Below, piece after piece: positions 25,719 through 33,377 of a stretch of 64,000 bases of DNA (position 1 is the first letter of the stretch; every line of letters starts with the position of its first letter). Where the stretch lies: NCBI RefSeq assembly GCF_047314965.1, contig NZ_JBLBVK010000036.1, positions 28,384 to 92,383 on the forward strand. The letters run 5' to 3'. Below the pieces are notes generated by a model. It made no database searches. It was not told the DNA's origin and saw only the letters and a list, made by a program, of their open reading frames with translations. The position numbers and the translations under genes are program-made. Origin of the DNA: JAVJUV01 sp047314965. GTDB lineage: Bacteria > Pseudomonadota > Alphaproteobacteria > Rhodobacterales > Rhodobacteraceae.

Positions 25719-26755
25719 TCGAACGGCTGGGTCTTGCAGTCCTGAACCGGATCGATCCCGAGATGGCACACAGCTTTGCGCTGAAGGCTCTGCACACACC
25801 ATTCGCACCCCAACCTGGGCCTGTCCGGTCTCCGCGGCTTGAAACCCGGCTTGGTGATCTGTTGCTGCCGAATCCAGTTGGTCTCGCGGCAGGTTTCGAC
25901 AAGAACGCGATGGCGATTGCCCCGCTGATGCAGGCCGGTTTCGGTTTCATCGAAGTGGGGGCTGCAACACCGCGGCCGCAGCCCGGGAATCCGCGCCCGC
26001 GACTATTCCGGCTGCGCGAGGATCGTGCTGCGATCAATCGCTTCGGCTTCAATAACGATGGCATCGAGGCCATTGCCGACCGGCTGGCCGAGAGGCCTGA
26101 GGGTATTCCCGTAGGTCTCAACATAGGGGCCAACAAGGACAGTCCCGATCGCGCCCGCGACTTCGCCGAAGTGATGCGCGTGGCCCGTACTCTCGTGGAT
26201 TTCGCCACCGTCAACGTATCCTCGCCGAACACTGAAAAGCTTCGCGACCTGCAGGGTGCCGAAGCTTTGCGCGGCTTGTTGTCCGGTGTCATGGCTGAGC
26301 GTGGAACAGTTCCGATCTTTCTGAAAATCGCGCCTGATCTGAAGGACAGCGAATTGGCCGAAATCGGAAGCGTGGCGATCGAGGCTGGTGTAACCGGAAT
26401 CATCGCAACGAATACAACACTGTCGCGCGGAGGTCTTGTTAGCCGCCACCGGAATGAGAAGGGCGGGCTCTCCGGCCGTCCGCTTTTTCTTCCTTCAACT
26501 CGGGTTCTTGCGCGTCTCTACAGGGAGACCGGAGGCTCGATGCCGTTGATCGGCGTTGGAGGCGTCGCGTCAGCGGCGGACGCCTATGCCAAGATCAGGG
26601 CTGGTGCCTCGGCGGTGCAACTTTACACGGCCATGGTATATCAGGGGCTTTCGCTGGCGGAGAGGATCGCGCGAGGCCTCGAGGAGATGCTGGTCAACGA
26701 TGGATTTCAGAATGTGTCGGAGGCAGTTGGAACCGGGGTGGAGGATTGGCTGTGA
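25715..26755 (+). CDS. pyrD: dihydroorotate dehydrogenase (quinone), class 2
   Basis: Membrane-associated FMN enzyme that oxidises dihydroorotate to orotate with quinone as acceptor. The N-terminal amphipathic helix (about residues 1-40) characteristic of class 2 is present. The core shows G-L-A-A-G-F-D-K-N near residue 60, the catalytic region T-V-N-V-S-S-P-N-T near residue 165, and G-V-G-G-V-A-S-A near 290. Start is GTG 25715, overlapping the DUF952 stop (GTGA). With pyrB at 15.6 kb it shows pyrimidine genes scattered over the window. Confidence 0.95.
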   Translation: MIERLGLAVLNRIDPEMAHSFALKALHTPFAPQPGPVRSPRLETRLGDLLLPNPVGLAAGFDKNAMAIAPLMQAGFGFIEVGAATPRPQPGNPRPRLFRLREDRAAINRFGFNNDGIEAIADRLAERPEGIPVGLNIGANKDSPDRARDFAEVMRVARTLVDFATVNVSSPNTEKLRDLQGAEALRGLLSGVMAERGTVPIFLKIAPDLKDSELAEIGSVAIEAGVTGIIATNTTLSRGGLVSRHRNEKGGLSGRPLFLPSTRVLARLYRETGGSMPLIGVGGVASAADAYAKIRAGASAVQLYTAMVYQGLSLAERIARGLEEMLVNDGFQNVSEAVGTGVEDWL

Positions 26756-27105
26756 GCTTGGTGATCTGGCATAATCCAAGGTGTTCGAAATCGCGTGCAA
26801 CGCTAAAGCTGCTTGAAGAAAATGGAATCGTCGCCGAGGTGCGGCTTTATCTTGAAGACCCACCTTCACAGGCAGAATTGCGGGACGCACTTTCAGCTCT
26901 TGAACTGCCCGCATCGGCCCTTGTTCGGAAAGGTGAAGCCGAGTGGAAAGCGAGTGGACTTGGATCTGAAAGCAGCGAGGCCGAACTTGTCACCGCGATG
27001 GCTCGGTTTCCGAAACTGATTGAACGTCCGGTCGTATTCAGCGGCTCAAAGGCGCGAATTGGTCGCCCGCCAGAGTCCGTTCTCGAGATTCTGGATCGGA
27101 GCTGA
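26752..27105 (+). CDS. arsC: arsenate reductase, glutaredoxin-dependent ArsC family
   Basis: A thioredoxin-fold protein of 117 residues with the catalytic H-N-P-R-C11-S-K-S-R motif of ArsC/YffB-type reductases, and R-P-V-V-F and I-G-R-P-P-E near the end. Whether it reduces arsenate or acts like Spx/YffB proteins cannot be told; no ars operon genes are near. GTG 26752 overlaps the pyrD stop and has GGAGG 8 bases upstream. Its TGA abuts the stop of the convergent MATE gene with no spacing (TGATCA). Confidence 0.82.
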   Translation: MSLVIWHNPRCSKSRATLKLLEENGIVAEVRLYLEDPPSQAELRDALSALELPASALVRKGEAEWKASGLGSESSEAELVTAMARFPKLIERPVVFSGSKARIGRPPESVLEILDRS

Positions 27106-28434
27106 TCACGCGGCGGTCCGTTCTAGACCTGGATATTTCCAGCCCAGAAGCAGCGCGCGCGCTGCATAGGAAATCATTAATGCTAACCACAATCCATGAT
27201 TGCCGAGAGTCGGAATCAGGGTTGCCGTTGCTGCGAAGTAGATTGCGGAAGATAGAAACATCATGTTGCGCATGTCCCGCACCTGAGTGGCACCAATGAA
27301 AATCCCGTCTAGCTGAAAGGCTGCGACGCCGAGAATGGGCGCTGCTGCAACCCAAGGAAGATAGGTCTTGGCCTCGGCGCGCACCTCGGGCGAAGTCGTC
27401 ATGAGATCGATGAGCGCGGCACCGAAAAGCGCGACCGCGAGCGACAGCATGACTGCTGCAACCATGCCCCAGATCGAGGTGAGAATTGCCGAACGCCGCA
27501 ATCGTGTTGGGTCGCGCCTGCCTTTTGCGTTTCCAACCAGTGTTTCGGCGGAGAACGCGAAGCCGTCGAGCGCATAGGCAAAGACATGCACGAACTGAAG
27601 AAGGACTTGGTTCGCAGCAAGCGGAACGTCTCCGAAATCCGCGCCGAAGAAAAGGAACGATACGAAGATCGTTTCCAGAAGCAGCGATCTGAGAAGAATG
27701 TCGCGATTGACAGCGGCCATGTGCCAAAGGCGTGCCCGATCCATTACGCGAGCCCATTGCCGCCAGAAAGGACGGCGAAAGGCCGCGCCGCAGAGCCATA
27801 ATCCAAGGGCAAGTCCGGACCATTCCGCGAGGAAGGTTGCAAAGGCCACTCCCTCGACTCCCCAGCCCAGCCCGATGACGAAGATGATATCCAAAGCGAT
27901 GTTCAGGCCGTTCATCCAGAGTTGCATGGCAAGAACGGCGCGTGCCCGCTCCGACGCTATCAGCCAACCTGTAATTCCAAAGATCGCGATGGCGGCCGGT
28001 GCCGACCAGATGCGGATGGTCATGTAGTCACGCGCGAGGGACTCTACTTGTTCCGAAGCCGGCGACACCATGAAAGCGGCTGCAAACAAAGGAATCTGTA
28101 ACGCTACAAGCGCCGCCCCTCCCGCCAGGCCGATCAGAAGCGCACGGGACAGTAGGGCGTCCGCTTCTCCCTGATCTTCGGCGCCGAGGGCCTGGCTCGT
28201 CAGCCCCACAGTTCCCATCCGAAGGAATCCAAATACCCAGTAGATTGCCGAGAGAATGACAGCGCCGATGCCAACGGCACCGATCGGCACAGGGTCGCCG
28301 ATCTGGCCAACGACTCCGGTATCGACTGCACCGAGAATTGGCACGGTTGCATTCGAGAGGACGATAGGCAACGCGATAGCAAGAACGCGGCGATGAGTTA
28401 TCGGTTTTGGGGGATGAGCCAGGGCGTCGGTCAT
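27106..28434 (-). CDS. MATE-family efflux transporter (DinF-like)
   Basis: Twelve hydrophobic segments in 442 residues, with the MATE family look: I-A-L-P-I-V-L-S-N near residue 22, A-V-D-T-G-V-V-G-Q near residue 36, and the second-half repeat F-A-Y-A-L-D-G-F-A-F-S-A-E-T-L-V-G-N-A near residue 285. MATE proteins export drugs or metabolites by Na+ or H+ antiport; the DinF branch is indicated by the V-D-T-G and D-G-F patterns. ATG 28434 overlaps the stop of the thioesterase gene upstream (ATGA), so it ends a three-gene operon. Confidence 0.9.
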   Translation of the reverse strand: MTDALAHPPKPITHRRVLAIALPIVLSNATVPILGAVDTGVVGQIGDPVPIGAVGIGAVILSAIYWVFGFLRMGTVGLTSQALGAEDQGEADALLSRALLIGLAGGAALVALQIPLFAAAFMVSPASEQVESLARDYMTIRIWSAPAAIAIFGITGWLIASERARAVLAMQLWMNGLNIALDIIFVIGLGWGVEGVAFATFLAEWSGLALGLWLCGAAFRRPFWRQWARVMDRARLWHMAAVNRDILLRSLLLETIFVSFLFFGADFGDVPLAANQVLLQFVHVFAYALDGFAFSAETLVGNAKGRRDPTRLRRSAILTSIWGMVAAVMLSLAVALFGAALIDLMTTSPEVRAEAKTYLPWVAAAPILGVAAFQLDGIFIGATQVRDMRNMMFLSSAIYFAATATLIPTLGNHGLWLALMISYAARALLLGWKYPGLERTAA

Positions 28435-28940
28435 CCGGAGGGCGGAGGCATCAGGAAATGACCGCTGGCCTGCGCGAAGGGACGCGATCGGTTGTCCTGC
28501 CAGGCTTCGACATGGACGCTGGCATAGCGGCGCCCTGACCGGTTTACCCGGGCCCGAGCATAGGCGTCACGGGGCAGGCCGGACCGCAGGTAGTCGACGG
28601 TGAAATCGATCGTCTTGGGCATCCGCGGCAGGGTTTCCGGCGAAAGCATGCGCGCGTCTCTTTTACCGCTTTCGATTTCTTCCCAAAGCCCCTGCCAACC
28701 CAGTTCCACCAGTGCGGCGGTTTCCAGAAATGCTGCCGTAACACCGCCATGCAGGGCGGGCAACATCGGGTTGCCGATCAGCTTGTCGTCAAATGTGAGT
28801 ACCGCGGTCAGTTCGTCTCCGCGCCTGTCGAAACTGATGCCAAGAAAACTGGCGAACGGTATGCCTGAGACGAGAGCTGCTAAAGCGCTGTCGCGGCGCT
28901 GTTTGACCACCTGGACTGGTTCTGGAGTCCCCTTTGCCAT
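28431..28940 (-). CDS. PaaI-type hotdog thioesterase, 169 aa
   Basis: Hotdog-fold acyl-CoA thioesterase with the helix motif A-L-H-G-G-V-T-A-A-F-L-E-T near residue 63 and a long beta core ending R-Y-A-S-V-H-V-E-A-W. An Arg/Lys-rich insertion near residues 90-105 makes it longer than typical PaaI proteins. Substrate unknown. Its ATG shares one base with the stop of the paralogous upstream thioesterase. The location beside a beta-oxidation block suggests acyl-CoA turnover. Confidence 0.82.
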   Translation of the reverse strand: MAKGTPEPVQVVKQRRDSALAALVSGIPFASFLGISFDRRGDELTAVLTFDDKLIGNPMLPALHGGVTAAFLETAALVELGWQGLWEEIESGKRDARMLSPETLPRMPKTIDFTVDYLRSGLPRDAYARARVNRSGRRYASVHVEAWQDNRSRPFAQASGHFLMPPPSG

Positions 28941-29374
28941 TAGCGCTTCAAACCTTGCTCTACTGTGAATGCACCCGTCGCGGTTGCAACAGGGTTGCTT
29001 TCGTCCTCGTCTAGAGCGACGGCCTTCACGAAAGCCACGCTGCGCGTGATATGATAGACTTCCGCTCGCGCAACAATTCGCTGACCTGGCGTCGCTGCCC
29101 GCATGTAATCGATCCGAAGGTCAATGGTTGCCGTGCCGCCTGGACTTGAAGGATGGCTCATTACGGCCGCACCGCCTGTTGTATCCATCAACCCCGAAAC
29201 GGCGCCTCCGTGAATGACTCCAGTGACGGGATCCCCCACCAGTGACTCGTTGTACGGCATCGAGATGACGGCACGGCCGTCGCCGATTTCCTCCATCTCG
29301 AGTGACAGTGCCCGGGCATACGGGAGTGCCGAGATGAACTGGCGCGCCAGTTGGATCTTTTTTTCCTGGTCCAT
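28940..29374 (-). CDS. PaaI-type hotdog thioesterase, 144 aa
   Basis: Second thioesterase of the pair. G-V-I-H-G-G-A-V-S-G-L-M-D-T-T-G-G near residue 53 is the PaaI catalytic/helix signature; T-I-D-L-R-I-D-Y-M-R-A and V-A-F-V-K-A-V-A-L-D complete the hotdog sheet. The 144-residue length is typical. ATG 29374. It heads the thioesterase-thioesterase-MATE operon, which diverges from the MerR gene at 29490. Confidence 0.85.
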   Translation of the reverse strand: MDQEKKIQLARQFISALPYARALSLEMEEIGDGRAVISMPYNESLVGDPVTGVIHGGAVSGLMDTTGGAAVMSHPSSPGGTATIDLRIDYMRAATPGQRIVARAEVYHITRSVAFVKAVALDEDESNPVATATGAFTVEQGLKR

Positions 29375-29489
29375 GTATCGATCTTTCTGATGGCCGTCTT
29401 ATCGGCTGTGAACCACACCAAGAGCAAGGCCCGTCAATTCCATTGATACGGGCTGCCAAGGACTCTAATTTGACGACGGGAGGACGAGA

Positions 29490-29855
29490 ATGCCTGAGCG
29501 TCTGTCGTTTAAAGAGATGTGTGCGCACTTCGACGTAACGCCGCGAACGTTGCGCTACTACGAATACATCGAACTCCTGGCTCCCGAGAAAGAGGGCCGC
29601 TCCAGGTTCTATGCGTCGCGTGAGATTGCACGCATGACCCTGATCCTCCGTGGTCGTCGCTGGGGCTTCTCACTTGAAGAAATCAGACAATGGCTCCTGA
29701 TTTACGAAGAGCAGGGAACAGACGCGCAGTTTCGGGAATTTCTCCGTCTTGCCGACCGCCAATTGGAGGCGCTCAGCAAGGAACGTTTGGCGCTGGATGA
29801 GACGATCGAGGACCTCCGGAAGATTCGATCTGAGGTCGCGAATTCACTGAATTGA
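29490..29855 (+). CDS. MerR-family regulator, LiuR-like, 121 aa
   Basis: An N-terminal MerR winged HTH (residues about 5-72) with F-K-E-M-C-A-H-F-D-V-T-P-R-T-L-R-Y-Y-E and the wing G-R-S-R-F-Y, then a short coiled-coil dimerisation helix (about 80-120). No metal-binding cysteines are present, so it is not a metal sensor. The sequence is very close in pattern to the second MerR protein at 30031, suggesting tandem duplication. The LiuR group controls branched-chain and fatty-acid catabolism in proteobacteria. Divergent from the thioesterase operon, which may be its target. Confidence 0.85.
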   Translation: MPERLSFKEMCAHFDVTPRTLRYYEYIELLAPEKEGRSRFYASREIARMTLILRGRRWGFSLEEIRQWLLIYEEQGTDAQFREFLRLADRQLEALSKERLALDETIEDLRKIRSEVANSLN

Positions 29856-29949
29856 CGTCCGAACTACGACAGCAAGCCACTCCAAAGTTTCTCGGAACGT
29901 AGCGTCAAAACATCAAAAAATTAGGCAGCGGCAGGCGTGACGCGACGTT

Positions 29950-29965
29950 ACGTTTACGTAAACGT
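29950..29965. promoter_or_regulatory. perfect palindrome, likely LiuR/MerR operator
   Basis: ACGTTTACGTAAACGT is a perfect 16-base palindrome in the short gap between the two MerR genes, 66 bases before the ATG at 30031. The core TTTACGTAAA is the known LiuR-type motif of proteobacteria. It most likely mediates regulation of the downstream MerR gene and the acyl-CoA dehydrogenase. Confidence 0.7.
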
Positions 29966-30030
29966 CATGTAGGCTTGCAGGTGTAAGGCCAGACCAGCAT
30001 TTGTGTGCCGCCAAGTTCTGGAGATTGTCC

Positions 30031-30435
30031 ATGACCGATACCTACATGAGCATTCGCGAGATGTGTGACGCGTACGATGTGACGCCCCGCACACTTCGGT
30101 TTTATGAATCCAAGGAATTACTCTTTCCGGTTCGCCGTGGAACACACCGCTTGTTTACCCGTCGAGATCGGGCAAGGCTCAAGCTGATCCTGCGAGGCAA
30201 GCGCTTTGGCCTGAGCCTCGAGGATATTCGGCAGTTGCTCGATCTCTATGATCCGTCCAGCCAGAACCTGACCCAGATGACCCGGGCCTATGAGCTGGGA
30301 CGTGAGCGGTTGGTCGACATGGAGCAACAGCGCGCCGAACTGGACGAAGCAATTGCCGATCTTCGCGATCAGCTCAGATGGGGTGAGGAGATGATCGAGT
30401 CTCTGAAGAACCCAAACGCTCAGGCTGCAGAATAG
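30031..30435 (+). CDS. MerR-family regulator, LiuR-like, 134 aa
   Basis: MerR-type DNA-binding domain (residues about 7-75) with R-E-M-C-D-A-Y-D-V-T-P-R-T-L-R-F-Y-E and wing G-T-H-R-L-F-T, and a coiled-coil helix to about residue 125. It lacks metal-binding cysteines. A 16-base palindrome at 29950 lies in its promoter region, and the acyl-CoA dehydrogenase gene follows 27 bases after its stop. It therefore probably represses the fatty acid/acyl-CoA degradation genes, in the manner known for LiuR/PsrA-type regulators. ATG 30031. Confidence 0.87.
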   Translation: MTDTYMSIREMCDAYDVTPRTLRFYESKELLFPVRRGTHRLFTRRDRARLKLILRGKRFGLSLEDIRQLLDLYDPSSQNLTQMTRAYELGRERLVDMEQQRAELDEAIADLRDQLRWGEEMIESLKNPNAQAAE

Positions 30436-30462
30436 TCTTATTTGTTCAGGGAGACCCAAGTA

Positions 30463-32241
30463 ATGGCCACCTATATTCCACCCGTCAAAGACCAACAGTT
30501 CATCCTGCACGAAGTGCTGAGGATCTCGGACAGCGATATTCCGGGTTATGCAGATCTCGACAGCGAGTTCACCGGCGCGGTTCTGGATGAAGCAGGAAAA
30601 ATTGCAGCCATTGTTCTTCAGCCATTGAACAAGGTTGGAGACGAGCAGGGATGTGTTCTTGAAAATGGCGTTGTCCGGACTCCGGAGGGGTTCAAGGATG
30701 CCTGGAGACAGATGGCTGAAGGAGGCTGGATGGGTCTCGACGCCAGTCCAGAATTTGGTGGCCAGGGTATGCCGCATCTACTGAACACTGCGACAGGTGA
30801 ACTATTCTCGACAGCGAACATGGCTTTTCAGATGTATGTCGGCTTGTCGCATGGCGCTGCATCCGCGTTGGCTGTCCATGGCTCCGAAGAGCAAAAGCAA
30901 ACATATCTGCCCAAGATCTACTCGGGAGAGTGGTCGGGCACCATGAACCTGACTGAACCGCATTGCGGAACGGATCTGGCCTTGATCCGTACCAGAGCAG
31001 AACCTCAGGATGATGGCTCTTACAGGATCACAGGTCAGAAGATTTGGATCTCGGGTGGCGAGAACGACTTGGTCGACAACATCGTACATCTTGTATTGGC
31101 GAAAATTCCGGGTGGTCCCGAAGGCATCAAGGGCATCAGCCTTTTCGTAGTTCCGAAGTTTTTGGCCAAAGCAGACGGGACCTTGGGTGAACGCAACAGC
31201 CTGTCCTGCGGCGGTCTCGAAGAGAAGATGGGCATTCACGGCAATGCTACATGCGTAATGAACTATGACGGCGCAACCGGCTGGCTGGTCGGCGACATGC
31301 ACAAAGGCATGCGTGCCATGTTCACAATGATGAACGAGGCACGCCTTTCCGTTGCTTTGCAGGGTTACACCCAAGGCGAGGTCGCATATCAGAATGCCCT
31401 GGGATTTGCGCGCGACCGTTTGCAAGGGCGGGATGTGACCGGAGTTCAAGAGCCACAGAAACCGGCCGATCCGATCATAGTGCACCCGGACGTCCGTCGC
31501 GGTCTCATGGATCAGAAGTCTCTGGTTGAAGGCGGTCGGGCGCTGGTTTTCTGGGGGGCCGAACTGATCGACCGTTCGCAGCGCCTGAATGACGAGAAAG
31601 CCGAGGCGATGATCTCGCTTCTGATCCCGGTCATGAAAGGTTTTCTGACTGACAAGGGCTTCGAGACCTGTGTTCTGGCGCAGCAGACCCTTGGTGGCTC
31701 TGGTTTCACCAAGGAGTGGGGAATCGAGCAATTCGTTCGCGATGCGCGGATCGCGATGATCTACGAGGGCACCAACGGCATCCAGTCTCTGGACCTCGTG
31801 GGGCGAAAGTTACCAATGAACGGCGGCCAGACGATGATGGCGTTCTTTGATCTGGTGAAGACATTCATCAAGGAGAATGAGAGCAACGGCGAATTGAAAG
31901 CTGGGTTCCTGGAGCCCCTGAAGGCGGCGTCGAAAGATCTGCAGGCAGCGGCGATGTACTTCATGCAAGAGGGCTTGAAGAACCCGCTGAACGCTCTGGC
32001 GGGATCATATGATTTCATGCATCTCTTCGGGCATGCCGCTGTTGGTTTCATGTGGGCACGGATGGCTAAGGCAGCGATGGATGCCCTAGAGGCCGGTTCG
32101 TCCGATACGGATTTCTACAAGACCAAGATTGCAACCGGCCGTTATTACATGGCGCGGCAACTTCCGGCGACGGGAATGCATCTTGCCCGAATCACAAGCG
32201 GAGCAGAACCGGTGATGGCGCTTGACGCGGCGAACTTCTAA
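30463..32241 (+). CDS. acyl-CoA dehydrogenase (FadE/DmdC-like), 592 aa
   Basis: FAD enzyme forming the alpha-beta double bond of acyl-CoA in beta-oxidation. FAD/substrate motifs: L-T-E-P-H-C-G-T-D near residue 165 and I-W-I-S-G-G near 195; the catalytic glutamate is in I-Y-E-G-T-N-G-I-Q near residue 430. The extended C-terminal region (after about 450) is typical of the long acyl-CoA dehydrogenases, a group that also holds the DMSP-pathway enzyme DmdC. Chain-length preference cannot be read. ATG 30463 has GGGAG upstream. A terminator follows at 32248. Confidence 0.9.
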   Translation: MATYIPPVKDQQFILHEVLRISDSDIPGYADLDSEFTGAVLDEAGKIAAIVLQPLNKVGDEQGCVLENGVVRTPEGFKDAWRQMAEGGWMGLDASPEFGGQGMPHLLNTATGELFSTANMAFQMYVGLSHGAASALAVHGSEEQKQTYLPKIYSGEWSGTMNLTEPHCGTDLALIRTRAEPQDDGSYRITGQKIWISGGENDLVDNIVHLVLAKIPGGPEGIKGISLFVVPKFLAKADGTLGERNSLSCGGLEEKMGIHGNATCVMNYDGATGWLVGDMHKGMRAMFTMMNEARLSVALQGYTQGEVAYQNALGFARDRLQGRDVTGVQEPQKPADPIIVHPDVRRGLMDQKSLVEGGRALVFWGAELIDRSQRLNDEKAEAMISLLIPVMKGFLTDKGFETCVLAQQTLGGSGFTKEWGIEQFVRDARIAMIYEGTNGIQSLDLVGRKLPMNGGQTMMAFFDLVKTFIKENESNGELKAGFLEPLKAASKDLQAAAMYFMQEGLKNPLNALAGSYDFMHLFGHAAVGFMWARMAKAAMDALEAGSSDTDFYKTKIATGRYYMARQLPATGMHLARITSGAEPVMALDAANF

Positions 32242-32247
32242 GAGATC

Positions 32248-32272
32248 AGGGCGGGCATTTGACCGCCCTTTT
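32248..32272 (+). terminator. Rho-independent terminator after the acyl-CoA dehydrogenase
   Basis: A 7-base stem (AGGGCGG paired with CCGCCCT) with an 8-base loop is followed by TTTT, directly after the stop of the acyl-CoA dehydrogenase. It precedes the small gene at 32293, so part of the transcripts should stop here. Confidence 0.75.
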
Positions 32273-32292
32273 CGTCTGCAACAGGAGGAGAC

Positions 32293-32505
32293 ATGCCAAA
32301 GCGCCTGCGCCTGACCCGCCGATTTCCGGTAGCCATGACCGAGGACGGCTACCGGCGACTAAAGAAGTTCTCATCGGAAGCCGGTCTGGACGAGGGGGAA
32401 GCCCTTTCTTTTCTCTTCGAGAATTTCAACTCTGTGATGGACCACGACAATCTGGCCGCACGTCTCCGGATCTTCAATTCCGAGCTTGAGGCACGAAAGA
32501 AATAG
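32293..32505 (+). CDS. small ribbon-helix-helix-like protein, 70 aa
   Basis: A 70-residue basic protein. Residues 10-45 read R-F-P-V-A-M-T-E-D-G-Y-R-R-L-K-K-F, then an L-D-E-G-E-A-L-S-F-L-F helix. This beta-strand/helix/helix order resembles ribbon-helix-helix (CopG/Arc-type) DNA-binding proteins; the assignment is tentative. GGAGGAG 5 bases before the ATG is a very strong ribosome binding site. It stands between the dehydrogenase terminator and a region with two inverted repeats, one of which could be its operator. Confidence 0.6.
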   Translation: MPKRLRLTRRFPVAMTEDGYRRLKKFSSEAGLDEGEALSFLFENFNSVMDHDNLAARLRIFNSELEARKK

Positions 32506-32546
32506 TGTGGGGCCTCATTGGGTTTACAGAAGAGACCAGCGTGGTA

Positions 32547-32589
32547 GCTCCGCCAACCGTTGGTTCAAACATGACGCAGATGGCGGAGC
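32547..32589. repeat. inverted repeat with long loop
   Basis: GCTCCGCCA (32547-32555) and TGGCGGAGC (32581-32589) are perfect complements separated by 25 bases. There is no T run, so it is unlikely to be a terminator; it may be an RNA structure or a protein-binding site. The repeat lies in the noncoding stretch after the small RHH-like gene. Confidence 0.45.
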
Positions 32590-32649
32590 CAGGGCTTGCG
32601 CGGCCCTAGCATCACTAGCTTGTGCCGCATTCTGCCTTTATGCGCTCAT

Positions 32650-32670
32650 AACTTAACGCGGGGTTAAGTT
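32650..32670. promoter_or_regulatory. inverted repeat upstream of GST gene, possible operator
   Basis: AACTTAAC-GCGGG-GTTAAGTT is an 8+8 perfect dyad with a 5-base spacer, 54 bases before the GST start. AT-rich arms and this geometry fit an operator for a dimeric repressor; the RHH-like protein encoded just upstream is a candidate binder. Confidence 0.5.
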
Positions 32671-32723
32671 CAGGAGACACAAACGGCCGGCTCGATTCAT
32701 TGACCGGCAGAAAGGGAAATCTG

Positions 32724-33368
32724 ATGATGCAACTCCATTGTTTCGGCGAAAGCGGGCACAGCTACAAGGCGGCGTTGGCCTTGGAGTTATCCGGCATCGA
32801 ATGGGAGCCGGTTCATCTGGATTTCTTTAACGGCGCCGGGCGCACTACGGAGTATCTGTCGAATGTCAACGAGATGGGTGAAGCGCCGGTCCTTGTAGAC
32901 GGAGAAGTTCGTCTTTCACAGTCTGGCGTGATTCTTGGCTATCTCAGTGAAAAAACTGGCAGGTTTGCCGGCGAAACGGCCGAGGAGAAGCGAGAGGTTC
33001 TGCGCTGGATTCTCTGGGATAACCACAAACTCTCCAGTCAGGCAGGAACGGTTCGATTCCTCAGGAATTTTCTGGCGCCTGAAAAGCGTCCCGTCGAGGT
33101 GATCTCTTTTCTGGAAGGTAGGTTCAAGGCCGCGCTTCGGGTTCTTGAGACACATCTGACGCAACGTGACTGGGTTGCAGGACGCGGCGTCACGAATGCA
33201 GATTTCTCTTGCTGCGGCTACCTTTACTACGACGAACCGTTCGGCTTCGAGCGTGCGGATTGGCCGCATATCGACCGCTGGCTCACCCGACTCTCGGAAC
33301 TGGACGGTTGGAAGCACCCATATGATCTGATGCGGCCGGCATTTCCGGACCTGAAACGCGGAAGTTAA
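32724..33368 (+). CDS. glutathione S-transferase family protein
   Basis: A cytosolic GST of 214 residues: thioredoxin-like N-domain (residues about 1-78) with C-F-G-E-S-G-H-S-Y-K-A-A-L, G-E-A-P-V-L-V-D-G and L-S-Q-S-G-V-I-L-G-Y-L, followed by an all-helical C-domain with the conserved aspartate in V-T-N-A-D-F. The serine/histidine pair after the first strand replaces the Tyr of some classes. It conjugates or isomerises an unknown substrate. ATG 32724 has AGGGA upstream; the next ATG codon is an alternative. Only 9 bases separate it from fadA. Confidence 0.85.
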   Translation: MMQLHCFGESGHSYKAALALELSGIEWEPVHLDFFNGAGRTTEYLSNVNEMGEAPVLVDGEVRLSQSGVILGYLSEKTGRFAGETAEEKREVLRWILWDNHKLSSQAGTVRFLRNFLAPEKRPVEVISFLEGRFKAALRVLETHLTQRDWVAGRGVTNADFSCCGYLYYDEPFGFERADWPHIDRWLTRLSELDGWKHPYDLMRPAFPDLKRGS

Positions 33369-33377
33369 GGAGACTCC

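Noticed and set aside
26752..27105. arsC as evidence of an arsenic resistance island
   Set aside because: It is coupled to pyrD and lacks arsR/arsB neighbours; ArsC-family proteins without ars operons are common and may not act on arsenate.
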